A stretch of DNA of 64,000 nt from Rhizophagus irregularis. Its lineage: Eukaryota > Glomeromycota > Glomeromycetes > Glomerales > Glomeraceae. Positions 46,601-58,200 of this stretch are shown here, one piece after another (position 1 is the first letter of the stretch; the number at the start of each line of letters is the position of its first letter). The position numbers and the translations under genes were made by a program. The notes below the pieces were generated by a model. It saw only the letters and a program-made list of their open reading frames with translations, did no database searches and had not been told where the DNA came from. Location: contig NC_089439.1 of NCBI RefSeq assembly GCF_026210795.1, positions 3,782,001-3,846,000 on the forward strand, given 5' to 3'.

Positions 46601-46738
46601 TATGATCTAGTTGCATTAAATTGTTATCTAGTTATGATTAAATTGTTATCTAGTTATGATTAAATTGTTATCTAGTTATGATTAAATTGTTATCTAGTTA
46701 TAATTAAATTGTTATCTGGTTATGATTAAATTGTTACC
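46601..46738. repeat. 22 bp tandem repeat, about six units
   Basis: Unit TTGTTATCTAGTTATGATTA plus AA, nearly perfect in the middle copies and degenerate at both ends. It sits in an A/T-rich gene-poor stretch. Confidence 0.9.
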
Positions 46739-48428
46739 TATTTGCTTGTTTTCATATTTTATGGTTTTTTTATTGCTTTATTGCTATCCACTTAATTTTA
46801 TTGCTCTATAGCTTTTTTATTACTTTATAGATATTTACTTGATTTTATTACTTTGTTCTCTTTTTATTTCCTTCTAGCTAACTACTTATTTTTATTACTC
46901 TACGGTTTTTTTGTAACCAAATTGCTTGGCCAATATTGATTGCTAAAATCATGTTGAAATTATTTAGGATTTGGATGGTATGTATATAACTATATTTCTT
47001 TAACTTAAATCTATAATCTAAGTTTACTAATATAATTAACTATATCTCTATAATTTAAATATACCAATATAATCTAATTATACTTCTATAACCTAAGTAT
47101 ACCAATATAATCTAACCATATTTCTATAATTTAGGTAAACTGGTTTAATATAATTATATTAGATCAGATAGTTTTAATCAAATTCACTATAAATTTTAAT
47201 ATAAAACTGATTATATTTTGAAGTTTTTAATATTAATTAGCAGAATAATTTCTTTGGAGTTAACTAATAATTTATATATAGTTATTATAGTATTAATATA
47301 TTCTACTTTTTTTAAAAAATTATTTTATATATTGCTTTATTTTTGTTATTATATTAAAAATAAAAAGTAAAGATATAACAATTTATACAGAATACTGTAA
47401 AAGTAATAATTATACAAAAAATTTTTTATTATATAAATAATTTTTTTTATTAAATAATTTGATTGTTTTTATATTTTATATATTAATAATTATTTATATT
47501 TTTAAAAAGTTTTTTTTTGGATTTTTAAATTTAAAATTTAAATAATATTTTTTATTATTTTTGAAATATTATTTATTATTTTTATTTAAAAATACTTTTT
47601 TAAACCTAAAATTTATTTTTTAAATATTGGAGTAATTGGATTTCAAAAATTATAAGTTAAAAGTAAAAATTATTTTATTATTATAGAAATATTACTAATA
47701 TTTTTTTTTAGTCTTTTGAAAATAATTAAAGAATAATAAGGAATTATTTATTATAAAAAAAAATATTAGTAAAATAGTAGTAAAATATTATTTAATAGAA
47801 AATCTGAAATCTTAAATAAAATTTGCTTCTATGATTGGTAAAGATGATATCACAATTAGACTTTACTAATTACAATTTATAATCTGTAACTTGCAAAAAC
47901 AGTTAAGCTTTCAACTTTAATGATTAAATTTTAACTTAGTAAATATATTGTACTTTATTTGTTAAAAAAAATCAATTTACAAAATAAAAAAAAAGCCTCA
48001 AATTTGAAATTTAGAATTTGAAAGTCATGTGATTTATATTACTCTTTACTAATACATGTATGATAAAAAATAAATGTAAATCAATGTATTTATTTTTTTT
48101 TTTTGTCGCTGCAGCACATTTATTAGTTTATTAAAATAAAATTCACGTCAATACATATATGAATAATACAATATAAATTTAAACTAATTTGATAATTAAT
48201 AAACCACTCGTCATCATATAAAAGGACCTCACGTATGTACTGTCAGGTGAATTTGGGACTATGAGAGTAAGTCCAATGTGAAATTATCCTTTCTTAGAGG
48301 GGATGCCTCTTCTCTCAATCTCAGTCTTAAGAAAATTCAGCAAAACCTACTATGATATAAATGGAAAAAAAAAGGATTTTAAAACAAAAATTCAGGATAA
48401 AAAAAAGGGTTAATAAAATGTAGATTAG
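46739..48428. other. AT-rich region with degenerate short repeats
   Basis: 46740-46920 repeats TTTTTATTGCTTTATTGCTA-like words. 46985-47160 has three or four imperfect units of about 50 bp built on CTATAATCTAAGTATACCAATATAATC. 47.2-48.0 kb is almost pure A/T. A slightly richer patch at 48200-48340 (CACGTATGTACTGTCAGGTG) has no recognised gene. Confidence 0.55.
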
Positions 48429-48719
48429 ATGGCGAGTATACCAATATTCCAAAACTCCTATTTGGCTCAGTCCTCCCGTCAGTTAGCTAGTGATCTTAGC
48501 AATGCCTTAATTTCAGCTAAAATTAATAATTTGTTGTTGCCATTGAAGCCTTTATTATTTGAAGTAGATTACTTCTTTTTTTCCGAAGACTTTCCTTTCT
48601 ATTTCTGTCTATCTATGTCTTTCTGCAAAATATTCAGAATCTTGTCTTGGTTCTGCTTCTGACTAGAATCCGTCTTTTTTGGTAGCTTATTTCTAGGCTG
48701 ATTCAAGATAGGCGAAAAA

Positions 48720-49951
48720 TATCAAGTCCAAACATCTTTAAATTCTTCAAAGTTGAAATCTATATTAAGTGCTTTATCCAGGCTAGCCCAAGTGTCGAAA
48801 TACACAATTAACTTCCTATGCCCACGGTCTTGAATAATCCTAAAAGCTAAAGCACCATCTAGTTGTGATAGCATCGATTGGGTTGGATTTTCCGCGTTAT
48901 ATACTATATTGTTAGTAACAGTTTTAGGAATATCTATAACTACAACCTGAAATCTCTTACATTCTTTACGCTGCTTCAGAGTCCAGAACGCAGGAAACCA
49001 TTGTACAGGCATTTCTCCAAACGGAGCTGTCCAAACTTCATTATTCCAATTCGTCAAAGCCCACTTGTTGAAGTCAATAGATATGGTCATAGTCGAATAC
49101 TTCTTTTGCATCTTTACTTTGAACGCAATTACCTGACTCCATTTCTCTAGATTCGTAAGAATATCAAGTTGCGGCATGGTGGAGGGATATCATAAATAAC
49201 TATCTTGTGAACGTTAACCTTATCTTCTGGTGTATATCTGGTCATAACAGTTGAAATCATTTTCTCCAGTGTAAGCTTGGACTTCTTAGTCTTCTGCTGC
49301 TGTGATTTAATGTTAGTACTACCCTTCTTAGAAGTAGATTAGGTGATCCGTTGATCTGTTTATCTTCAGGGAAAAGTGACGTAGGCTGGGAATCGTCAGA
49401 ACCAGAACCTTTTGCAATATCGGCATATATCACGCACTTCTTTCCTCTTGAGGTATACGGCTGAGCTTGTACATTAAGTTTGTTTATGTCACAGGGAATA
49501 CAACCAGTGATTGGTGTTTAGGCTCTTCAATAATTTGCATTTCCATTGGAGTGAAATCCAGTATTCCTAGAACTCTATTGGGTGTATTTATTATTGTTTG
49601 CATCTCACGTGATATCTTTTCTTTTTTTCCCATATAATTCTTTGCCGTCTCATAAATAGAGAAGACATGTATACGTGTCTTTGAAATTAATAGCAAAGAA
49701 AAAAAAAGTGTTGAAGCTATCTTTGGGTATACCCAATTCATAGAACTCGTCAGAATATGTAGTTTGTAGTCCTTTCAAACGCTTATATATAGCAGGTTCG
49801 AAGTCTGTAGCAGTTTGATAAATGCCAGTTACGCTAGTTATCCTAAGAACTTGCAACGTTTATTCTAGTAAGGAAGCGAACATCTCTTTGTTGAGTAGCT
49901 TGAAAAAGTTCCCAAGTTCTTCTAAAGTAAAGTTGTTAGTGAAGGAAGCCA
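48720..49951 (-). pseudogene. Decayed retroelement-like ORF1/Gag-type gene (tentative)
   Basis: Minus-strand pieces in order: MASFTNNFTLEELGNFFKLL near 49950, YKRLKGLQTTYSDEFYELGI near 49780, FTPMEMQIIEEPKHQSLVVF near 49510, a Ser/Gln-rich linker near 49400, then EKWSQVIAFKVKMQKKYSTM and MPVQWFPAFWTLKQRKECKR near 49100-48980. The last part resembles RNA-binding ORF1/Gag-like proteins that recur in Rhizophagus; the exact family is uncertain. It is broken in several places and treated as a fossil. Confidence 0.4.
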
Positions 49952-50328
49952 TTTTTTATAATAAGTTTTTCAAAAATATTATTGCTGAAATTTCGTTAAA
50001 AAATGGTCTATGCGATCGGTGGAAAGAGTTCTAAGTTTTTTTTCCAATGTATTTATTAATAATTTAATATCTACAGTCTAACCTCGATATACTGATAGTT
50101 TATATACTGATAATTGACATATACTGATAAATTTCCCTTGTCCCGTTTCACAATTAATAAAAAAACCTCACTATACTGATATTACATATTGTTTCACAAT
50201 GTAATATATACCGATGCAATTTCTTTGTCCCTTAATAAGTGATATATAGTACTATATACCGATATTTCAAGTTACACCAGTATATATACTAGCTTTTTTT
50301 GTTTTAACACATCATGTTTTAACTAGTA

Positions 50329-52248
50329 ATGATATCTCAACAACAAAGAAAAAGGAAGTCTGTTCAAGATACCTTCCAACCAAATAAAAGAGTTGTATTG
50401 ACATATGCACAAAAGCGTCAACTCTGTTTAGATTCTCAGAAAACGCCACACCTTACTCAAGAGGAACTTGCTGTTTTATATAAAGTTAAGCAAAATACTG
50501 TTTCGGATATTTTTAAAAAAAAAGAAAAGTGGTTACTTGTAAACCCAGACTCTGAAGACGCAAATAAACAGAAGGAGAGGCCTGTTTATTTTCCTCAAGT
50601 AGAAGAAGCCCTTTCATTATGGGTAATAAATACACTTGCTGCAGAACTTACCATTAATACTGATATTTTACATGAAAAGGCCAAATATTTTGCACAGCAA
50701 TTTGAAATCAATAAATTTTCATTTTCTAATGGATGGATTGACAAATTCAAAAGACGGCATAATTTAAAGGAATATATTAAGTGGGATGAAGCCAAAAGTG
50801 CGCCATTAGAAACCTTAGATGAAGAAAGAAATATTTTACGCGAAATTATTAAAGATTATGACTTAAATGATGATGAAACAGGTAAGATTGTTTTTTCCAA
50901 TAAAGCTCCTATTTTTTATTTTTAAGATTCGTTTATTTTAGGATTGTATTGGGATCTTGAACCATCAAAAACATTAGCACAAGAGCCTCTTTCAGGAAAA
51001 AAGAAATCTAAAAAGCGGGTTACTCTACTTTTTATGTTATACATGCCATCCAAATTATTTTGGGCTGCCATAATTATAAGTAAAATTCCAAATTCAATTA
51101 TGACATCCCAAATTATTTTGGCACTTTACATAGTAAATTATATATAAACTGAATGAATTACAGCATCCCAAATTATAATTATGGCATCCCAAAATAATTT
51201 GGGCAGTATGTATATCTTATGTGCAATGCTACCGGTACTGAAAAATTAAAACCATTATTTATCCATAAATACCAGAATCCACGAGCATTGAATGAGGAAA
51301 AAAAAGAAGAATTACCAGTAAACTATTACTGGAATTCAACTGCACAGATGCAAGTTAGTATTGTATTTGGAACGATTATCTTAAAAAATTGGACAGGCAA
51401 ATTAGATTACAAAATCGCAATATCTTTTACTTGTTGACAATGCTTCCGTACACATTATAAATGAAGATGTTAATTTAACAAATGTGGTTGTTCATTTTTT
51501 GCCACCAAATACTACATCTCATTTACAGCCATGCGATGCAGGGATCATTAATTCCTTTAAAGTTAGTGATTTTTATTATTAATTTGCAATAGTAATTTTC
51601 TTATGAAGTCTAATTTAATTTATGGTAAACTCTCAATAATTTAGGCACAGTACCGGAAATTACTTATTAGAAATAGAATTGAAGCATATGAAATTTCACA
51701 AGAACTTAACAAAGAGCCTACTCCCATAAATATTCATGATTCAATTGATTTCAGCGTGAATGCTTGGAATTCTGTAAGTCAACAAACCATTAATAATTGT
51801 TGGAAACATACAGGAATTCTACCAATAAATGAAATGGACGAAATTGATGAAATTGAAGATCAAGCATTACATGATGAAATGGAATTACAAGATTTAATTA
51901 ACGAACTACCATTTGATAATTTTATGGATGCAGATGAATTTCTTCATATTGAATGATTGTTTGAAAAGTAATGAAGGGTTAACCGATGATGAAATTGTGT
52001 CTATGATAAAGTCAAATAATAATAATGAACTAGAAATGGATCCAGATGAAGAGCCTCCAGTAGTAATTCCCAAAACAAAAGCTTTAGGTTATTTGGATGA
52101 TCTTGTTTTATTTTTTAAACATTCATCGGATGTTTGTATTAACCCAAATGAATTAAGTGTATTGCAGAAGTTAAGGCATCAAGTATTAAAATTACATGTT
52201 AATAACTTAAAGCAAACTACGTTAGATAATTTTGTTCAAATCCTTTAA
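50329..52248 (+). pseudogene. Pogo/Tigger transposase (CENP-B-like HTH, DDE), broken
   Basis: Exon 1 (50329-50881) encodes a psq-type HTH (YAQKRQLCLDSQKTPHLTQE) and a CENP-B/Tc5-type HTH (WVINTLAAELTINTDILHEK, FSNGWIDKFKRRHNL). A 60 bp intron leads to the DDE domain: DETGLYWDLEPSKTLA with the first Asp, LLVDNASVH near 51430 with the second, and LQPCDAGIINSF near 51530 with the third. A second intron (about 51560-51643) precedes QYRKLLIRNRIEAY. The C-terminus ends KQTTLDNFVQIL. The gene is interrupted by a 165 bp MITE and changes frame near 51.4 and 51.95 kb, so it is not functional as it stands. The family relative gave rise to CENP-B. Confidence 0.85.
51042..51206. mobile_element. 165 bp MITE inside the pogo transposase
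   Basis: Terminal inverted repeats CATGCCATCCAAATTATTTT and AAAATAATTTGGGCAG lie between TA dinucleotides. The motif CATCCCAAATTAT recurs internally three more times. TA flanks and short size suggest a Tc1/mariner-type MITE that inserted after the host element. Confidence 0.75.
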
Positions 52249-52527
52249 TATAGTTTTTATATAATATACACTAATATGTTAATATAATAAATATAAATAA
52301 TATATCGATATTTTTTCAAAATATTTTATTAGAATTTGACTTAAATGAAATTACTTTATTAAATAATTTAAAATACATTGTAATTTTATACAAAATTTTA
52401 TATACCGATATTAATCTACATTTTATTATTAATATTGGTATATAAATTTTCATAATGTACTAATATTTTGATATACCGATATTTTTTTCCAAAAACATCT
52501 ATATCGGTATATAGAGGTTTGACTGTA

Positions 52528-52989
52528 TTTTATTAATATAAAAATTATAAATTTCATAAATTTTATATAGTCTCAAATCTCAATTTTATTAATTTTATTG
52601 ATTTCATAGTAAATTGGGTACTATTTTAAGCTAATTTGTTAAATACCAATTTATATTTATATAAAAAACTATCTAATTATTTGATTTAACATTTGAATTT
52701 TATATTTCATAAATTTTGTCATATCTATTAATTGTTGATTATAGAGGTTCTGAACTGTACTTCTTTTATTCAAGCCAGCTTAAGTTTGGCTTGGCTTAGA
52801 TGAAATTTTTATGAACTTGAGTCAGAATTTTTATGGCTTGCTCATTCTGGTTCAGGCGCAAGTATTTATTTTTTTAAGTTTAGTATTCTATATGAACAAC
52901 ATAATAATGCTATTCTTAAATAAATAAATAAATTAAAATTTATTTATATTTTATATTCAGATATAATAAGCAAATTAACTTTATTGAAA
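52528..52989. other. Intergenic, degenerate palindromic words
   Basis: AT-rich. An AAGCCAGCTTAAGTTTGGCTTGGCTT patch near 52773 has AAGCC/GGCTT repeats of both orientations. No gene. Confidence 0.45.
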
Positions 52990-53745
52990 TTAATTATTTT
53001 TTTTTAATAGTTTTTTTGCTGCATTTAATGTTAGTTGACTCATTGGAGTTAACATTACTTTTGACTCTGCTGGAGGATTAGTTAAATCACTATTAAGACC
53101 AAAATTTGGTCGTCGGTATAAATATCTGTAATCAACAAGTGAACGAACTGCTTTATAACCAATTTCTTTTATCAAATCATCTTCAAGAATAAATCCTTGA
53201 TCTTCTGCTTCTACTAAAGCTTTCATAGCTGTAATAAAATGGGATTTTTCCCAATAAACAGGAATATTATCATACTTCGCATGAGATTCAGGATTCAAAT
53301 CCTGTCTCATCCTTATTATAAATTCTTGATCGTAAAACCAATCCACTGTAAATAACATATCGGATGTTTTAATATTTTGATTATTAAATCCATATTCCAT
53401 AGTACTAAAAAATTTAATACGTACCAAACCTACCAGTACTATGATCACGAACATATTTGGAAATGAGAGACATGCGTGTACTAGTAAAGCTGCGTCGTAC
53501 ATCATCAAAATAGGGTTTAAGTACCGGACAATCTATTTATTAATAATGTAATATTATTACTTATTTTAGTATTCATTGTTCCAAATATTTTATCTAGGTA
53601 AATATTAAAGATTAAAAAAAAAATAACATAGTATTCAAGTACATGATTTCCAAAAAATTGGTTAGCTTCTTCTATACTTAAATCTCCAACAACATGTGGC
53701 GTTAAACGCATAGCAAAGCTGTTTGGAATAAATAGATATGTTAAA
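52990..53745 (-). pseudogene. P-loop ATPase (ATPase_2/AAA-type) C-terminal remnant
   Basis: An open frame to 52990 reads KYDNIPVYWEKSHFITAMKA, FILEDDLIKEIGYKAVRSLV and RPNFGLNSDLTNPPAESKVM, ending AAKKLLKKNN. Upstream, MRLTPHVVGDLSIEEANQFF near 53700 looks like the segment that follows the nucleotide-binding core in archaeal-type ATPase_2 families expanded in Rhizophagus. No Walker A lies in the window on this strand, and the two parts are separated by non-matching sequence. It is therefore a truncated relic or an internally deleted gene. The assignment is from memory of the family. Confidence 0.45.
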
Positions 53746-53784
53746 AAAGCATGCTACATTACACATTTACTGGTACTACGTATA

Positions 53785-53882
53785 GTAGATTATGTCCTCA
53801 GTTTTAATTGTCTGTACTGGTCCATACTATATATATATAGTATGGACCAGTACGGACAATTAAAACTGAGGACATAATCTAC
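53785..53882. repeat. 98 bp near-perfect palindrome
   Basis: Two 49 bp arms with a single mismatch and no spacer, centred on ACTATATATATATAGT. The arms run GTAGATTATGTCCTCAGTTT...GGTCCATACT. It could form a cruciform or a long RNA hairpin. It may be the smallest foldback MITE or a product of an inverted duplication. Confidence 0.95.
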
Positions 53883-54116
53883 TTGCTCTAGACTATAATG
53901 TACTTACTAGACTAATAACTGTTCCATGTCACCTGTTTTCCTATTAGATTTTCTTTTTATTAGCTGTTTTTTTATTACATTTTTCACTGATTTTATCGTT
54001 CCAATTGTGATAAGTCCTAATCTAGATTATGGGGCATATGTAGACTACATTTTGTACCAAACTGTCCCTGTTTTATATTGGTGTTATTACCTTTCTACAT
54101 CTGTTTGGTGGTTAGT

Positions 54117-54310
54117 TTTGATATCGAGAGGATGCTGATATTTTAGATTGCCAGGCCTTTACATCCTGAATTTGGGTATTGAAAGGGGTGCTGATTCTTT
54201 GGATGCCAAGACCTTTGGTGACTGATTTGGGCATTGAGAGAGTTGCCGATATTTTGGTTGCTAAGGTCTTGCATCTCTAATTTTGATATCGAAGGCAATG
54301 GGCACTTCCG
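54117..54310. repeat. Degenerate 55-59 bp tandem repeat, three units
   Basis: Each unit has GCTGATATTTTAGATTGCCA-like, CCAAGACCTTTG-like and ATTTGGGTATTGAAAG-like words in order. No coding sense. Confidence 0.6.
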
Positions 54311-54439
54311 AAGTCCAATCATGGTTTAAACTGGGGTCGAGGCAGTGTGTATGCTATTTTTTCTGAACGTCCCTAATGTCTCTAGTAAAAGTAAAGTTAT
54401 AGGAAAAAATATCGAATCCATCCTGTATGTATGCCGTCA

Positions 54440-54870
54440 CCAAGAAAATTTGTTAGTGACACTCTTAGTGACGCTCTTAGTGACACCCTTGTATGCTTTT
54501 TTTTGGAGTTTGGAGATGCTCGGTTGTCTTCCTTTATATTTGTCACTATGTCACTAAGAGTCACTAAGAAAAAGTAAAGTTCTAGGGAAAAATCAATTTT
54601 TTTCTATGGTATATCTATCAGTATGGTATATCTATCGGTATGCTATATATATGTTATATATATGCTATATTTTTACTATACCCATAGATAAAAAAATAAA
54701 AAGTAAAGAAGTTTGATTTTTTTTAGTGACTCTTAGTGACATGGTGACACCCATCTAGAAACCGTCTGAGAGTTCTAAAAATCTGAAATAGCTATAAAGT
54801 TTGTTACCAAAAGCGTTACCAAGGGCGTCACCAAGATTTTCTCAGTGACAGTGACATCTTTTTTCTAGTG
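54440..54870. repeat. Cluster of TTAGTGAC/GTCACTAAG words
   Basis: CTTAGTGAC occurs several times in both orientations (AGTGACACTCTTAGTGACGC, GTCACTAAGAGTCACTAAG, ACCAAGGGCGTCACCAAG). It lies just outside the first gene of the polymerase element and may be its subterminal region. This is inference only. Confidence 0.5.
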
Positions 54871-54929
54871 ACAAACTGTATTATTTTTGTTTACCTCTAA
54901 ATTACCTACCAATATCTCCGCCGAAGCTA

Positions 54930-55145
54930 TCTTAGCCTGCTTTTTCTGATGGTATTGTTCCTTTTTACGGTGCTTTCTAGCATGTAGATCGCAAAACTCA
55001 TATCCAGAATAAGTTCGTTTACCACATTCAATGCAAGGTATATATAAGGGAGAATTCCGATGTATTTGGCACCCTTTTGGATGGAAGCACCCCGATTACA
55101 AACTTCTCCGGTCCTAAGAATATATGGACATCGATAAAATGTCAT
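54930..55145 (-). pseudogene. Small Cys/His zinc-binding-type protein, broken
   Basis: Minus-strand sequence rich in paired Cys and His: [14 protein letters not shown] at the start, then CIECGKRTYSGYEFCDLHAR and a basic tail KHRKKEQYHQKKQAK. The spacing suggests one or two zinc-binding knuckles. I recall similar small proteins repeated in Rhizophagus. It is divergently placed from the polymerase gene, about 130 bp away. Broken, and described only as part of the fossil. Confidence 0.45.
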
Positions 55146-55270
55146 TTTTTATAACTATGAATAGTTCGATTATGTATCGATTTATATATTTCGGAATTAA
55201 TTTTCATTTTGAACTTTTTTCTCCCGAAGTATATACTTTCTCTCGAACTGTATATTTGTTATATAATATT

Positions 55271-58200
55271 ATGACCGAACATTCCGAGCTTTCAGAGTTC
55301 CTCTCCTCTGACGCCATTGCCCTTTTTCGCCCAGATGCTGAAAAAGATAAAACATCAGGTCAGGTAATCAGATATGGAAGTGAGAATTACTTGTCAGGCC
55401 TCCCAACTCGTGATGAATTTGTTGCGAGAAATGATGGGAGCTCGACTTCAACTCTCAATGACGAAATAGCGAACCATCGAGGTATTCCATTCATGCCGGT
55501 CGACATAGAAGAAGCTAAAGAATATTTTAATCAAATTCCTCATTATATTCTTCGCCTCTATGGGTATCTCGTCAATGGCCAGAAAGCAGTTGTCACCATT
55601 ACCGGTATCAAGGTATTTTTTGATATTCGTGTTCCCAGCAATACAAGTATCCCTAAATTCTGGTCTAAAGTGAAGGGCATCCTTGCTACTGGGAAAAACA
55701 ACGAGGGAAGACCGTAAACATGAATCTAATCCAGATGGAATGTATAAAGGCATATCCTATTCGTGGATACCATACAGAAAAAAAGCCATATCTTCGCATT
55801 GTCACACCTAATAAAGATCTAAGGTTCACCGCTCTCGATATTATCTCAAGTTACAATTCAAAGGTTGATCCCGAATGTAAAATAGAGACAGCTTCAGACG
55901 ATACAGGCACATATTATCGTAAAGTTGCGAGAGAGTATAGAATACCTCTTTCCGGGTGGGAATTAATAAGTGATTATAGATATAATTTCAGTGCACCTTA
56001 TTATGTGAAATCCCAACATTGTCCACATGCATTTTATGTCCACATTGAAAACTTTCGTCCTATAGACAATTTTGAACCATTTTACAAAATATACCCATCT
56101 TCTCTCTTTACCCATGATCGAGCATTAGTCCTAACATGGGATATAGAAACATACGACTTGTGTGGGTCAGGAAACTTCCCAGAAGCTAAAAATGACACAT
56201 CTCAAGTTTTTGCGATCTGTATGACCCTGCATTGGAAAGATGATCCAATCCCCTTAGAGCGGATATGTTTAGTTGATGTAGAAACGGAACCAGACCCGCG
56301 CTGGATTACGATTATATGCGGAAACCAGACTAATATAATAAAGGCGTTCGCTTTATGTTGGAAATCTTTTGCCCCAGACATCGAACTTGGATTTAATGAT
56401 TCAGGATACGATTGGCCTTTCATTGTGGAAAAGGCCACCAAATTAAATGTTCTCGAGTGGATGGTCCAGTGAATGTCGGCAATCCCGCATAAGAAAGCTG
56501 ATGCTGAATCTATCCTCATTTGGAATTATTTTGGCGGAAAAGGGAAGCCACTAACTAATGGTTTCTTCCGAAGGGACCAGTACGTAAAGAAAGAGGACAG
56601 AGGTATCAAAAAAGCGTTAGGACGAGAATCTATCAATATCAAAATCAATCCCTCTTTGACTTTCGAATCCTCCTTTCTTAAACTTCCGGGGTGTGTACTG
56701 ATCGATGTTCGCGCAAGTTTTATGCAACTTCACCCCCGCTCTGAGAAAACATCACTAAAATACTTCTTAGAAAAATATGGTCTCGATGGTAAAGCCGATA
56801 TGCCCATGAGCAAATTATGGAAGTATTATTCAGAAGCGAAAGACAGGGCTTCCGACTCTTCCAAAAAACATATGCATGAAATCGTAAATTATTGTGTTAT
56901 AGATGCTTTACGTTGTCAGAAGCTCATAATCAAATCTAATGTTATAAATGATTACAAAGAGGTGGCCTCAATCGCTCATATATCATTATTCGACTCACAT
57001 TATTATGCTATAGGAACGAAAGTATCCAATCTCTTAGGCACTGAAGCTTGGGCGCAGGACATTCTATACACCACGAAAATTTCCAATCAGAAAGCATCTG
57101 GGAAGTTTCCAGGAGCGTATGTGTTCCCGCCAGAAAAGGGTCTTGAAAATAAGCGCCCTGTCACTGGTTTAGACTTTAGATCCTTGTATCCTAGCATAAT
57201 TATGACTTACAACCTCTCACCCGAGAAGATGGTCTCAACACTTTCGGAAGTAGATAAGTTAAAGAGAGAGAACAAAGTGCTTTACAGTATCGAGTTCAAG
57301 TATGGCGGTAAACCTGTGTGAGCCTGGACCATACGGCATGGAAATAAATCTGATCAGGAAGGTTTATTTACAAAAATATTGAAAAATCTGCTCAATATAC
57401 GGAATGAATTAAAGGCCCAACTTAAAGTTCTCAGAAAGAAAAAGGAATATATGGGGAAAGTTAAAAGTAAAATGGATTCAACTGGCGGATCTTTCCTGGT
57501 AGTGGATGCAATCAAAGATGTTCTATCCTCTGTAAAAAATACTGAGAGGCACGCAGAGATGACCAAGATCCTAAGTCCCTTTATTGTTCCGGAGGAGCGC
57601 TCTGATGGAGCTGATTTATCATATGATGATTTTATGAAAGAATATAGTTCTATTTGTTTTGAATACAATTCTTTAAATTCGAAGCAGAAGGCGATTAAAT
57701 TATATATGAATTCGTTCTATGGTGTGACTGCCCAAAGTGATTCCCTGTTCTATACACTAGCACTTGCTGGAGGTGTTACTTTAGCTGGGCGAGAGAATAT
57801 CAAACTCGTCGCAGAATTCGTGAAAAAGAAGGGCTTTGGGATAAAATACGGGGATACTGATTCCCTATATCTCACTTGCCCAGATTCTTGTTATGAGAAA
57901 TGTGATCTGGCCTATAATGGCGGAAAAGGCACAATTTCGAAACTAGAGTACTGGACTGAAATGGTCACAATTACTATGGGCGTAATGGAGAAATTGCGTA
58001 ATGAAGTAAACAGTTTTCTTAGGCTAAAAACCAGATCGGGTTATCTCGAAATGGCTTATGAAGAAATGCTATTCCCAGTAGTCTTCACTGGGAAGAAAAA
58101 ATATTTCGGCACCAAGCATGAAGATGCAGTAAATTTCAGTCTGGAGGACCCTTTCATAAGAGGAATTGATACTGTAAAACAAGGCAAATCCCAGCTTTTC

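Larger units (their letters stand above)
50074..52525 (+). mobile_element. Pogo/Tigger-like DNA transposon, 2.45 kb
   Basis: Terminal inverted repeats: left CAGTCTAACCTCGATATACT, right AGTATAT-free mirror ending TATATAGAGGTTTGACTG. They are flanked by the TA duplications 50072-50073 and 52526-52527 expected of the Tc1/mariner superfamily. GATATACTGATA-type words repeat inside both ends. The single transposase gene, described next, fills the interior. Confidence 0.85.

Noticed and set aside
46585-46740. CRISPR-like array
   Set aside because: Units of 22 bp directly abut one another with no variable spacers, so it is a simple minisatellite.
53926-54138. Small membrane protein MSPVFLLDFLFIS
   Set aside because: Hydrophobic T-rich frame running into the 55-59 bp tandem repeat, with no conservation evidence.
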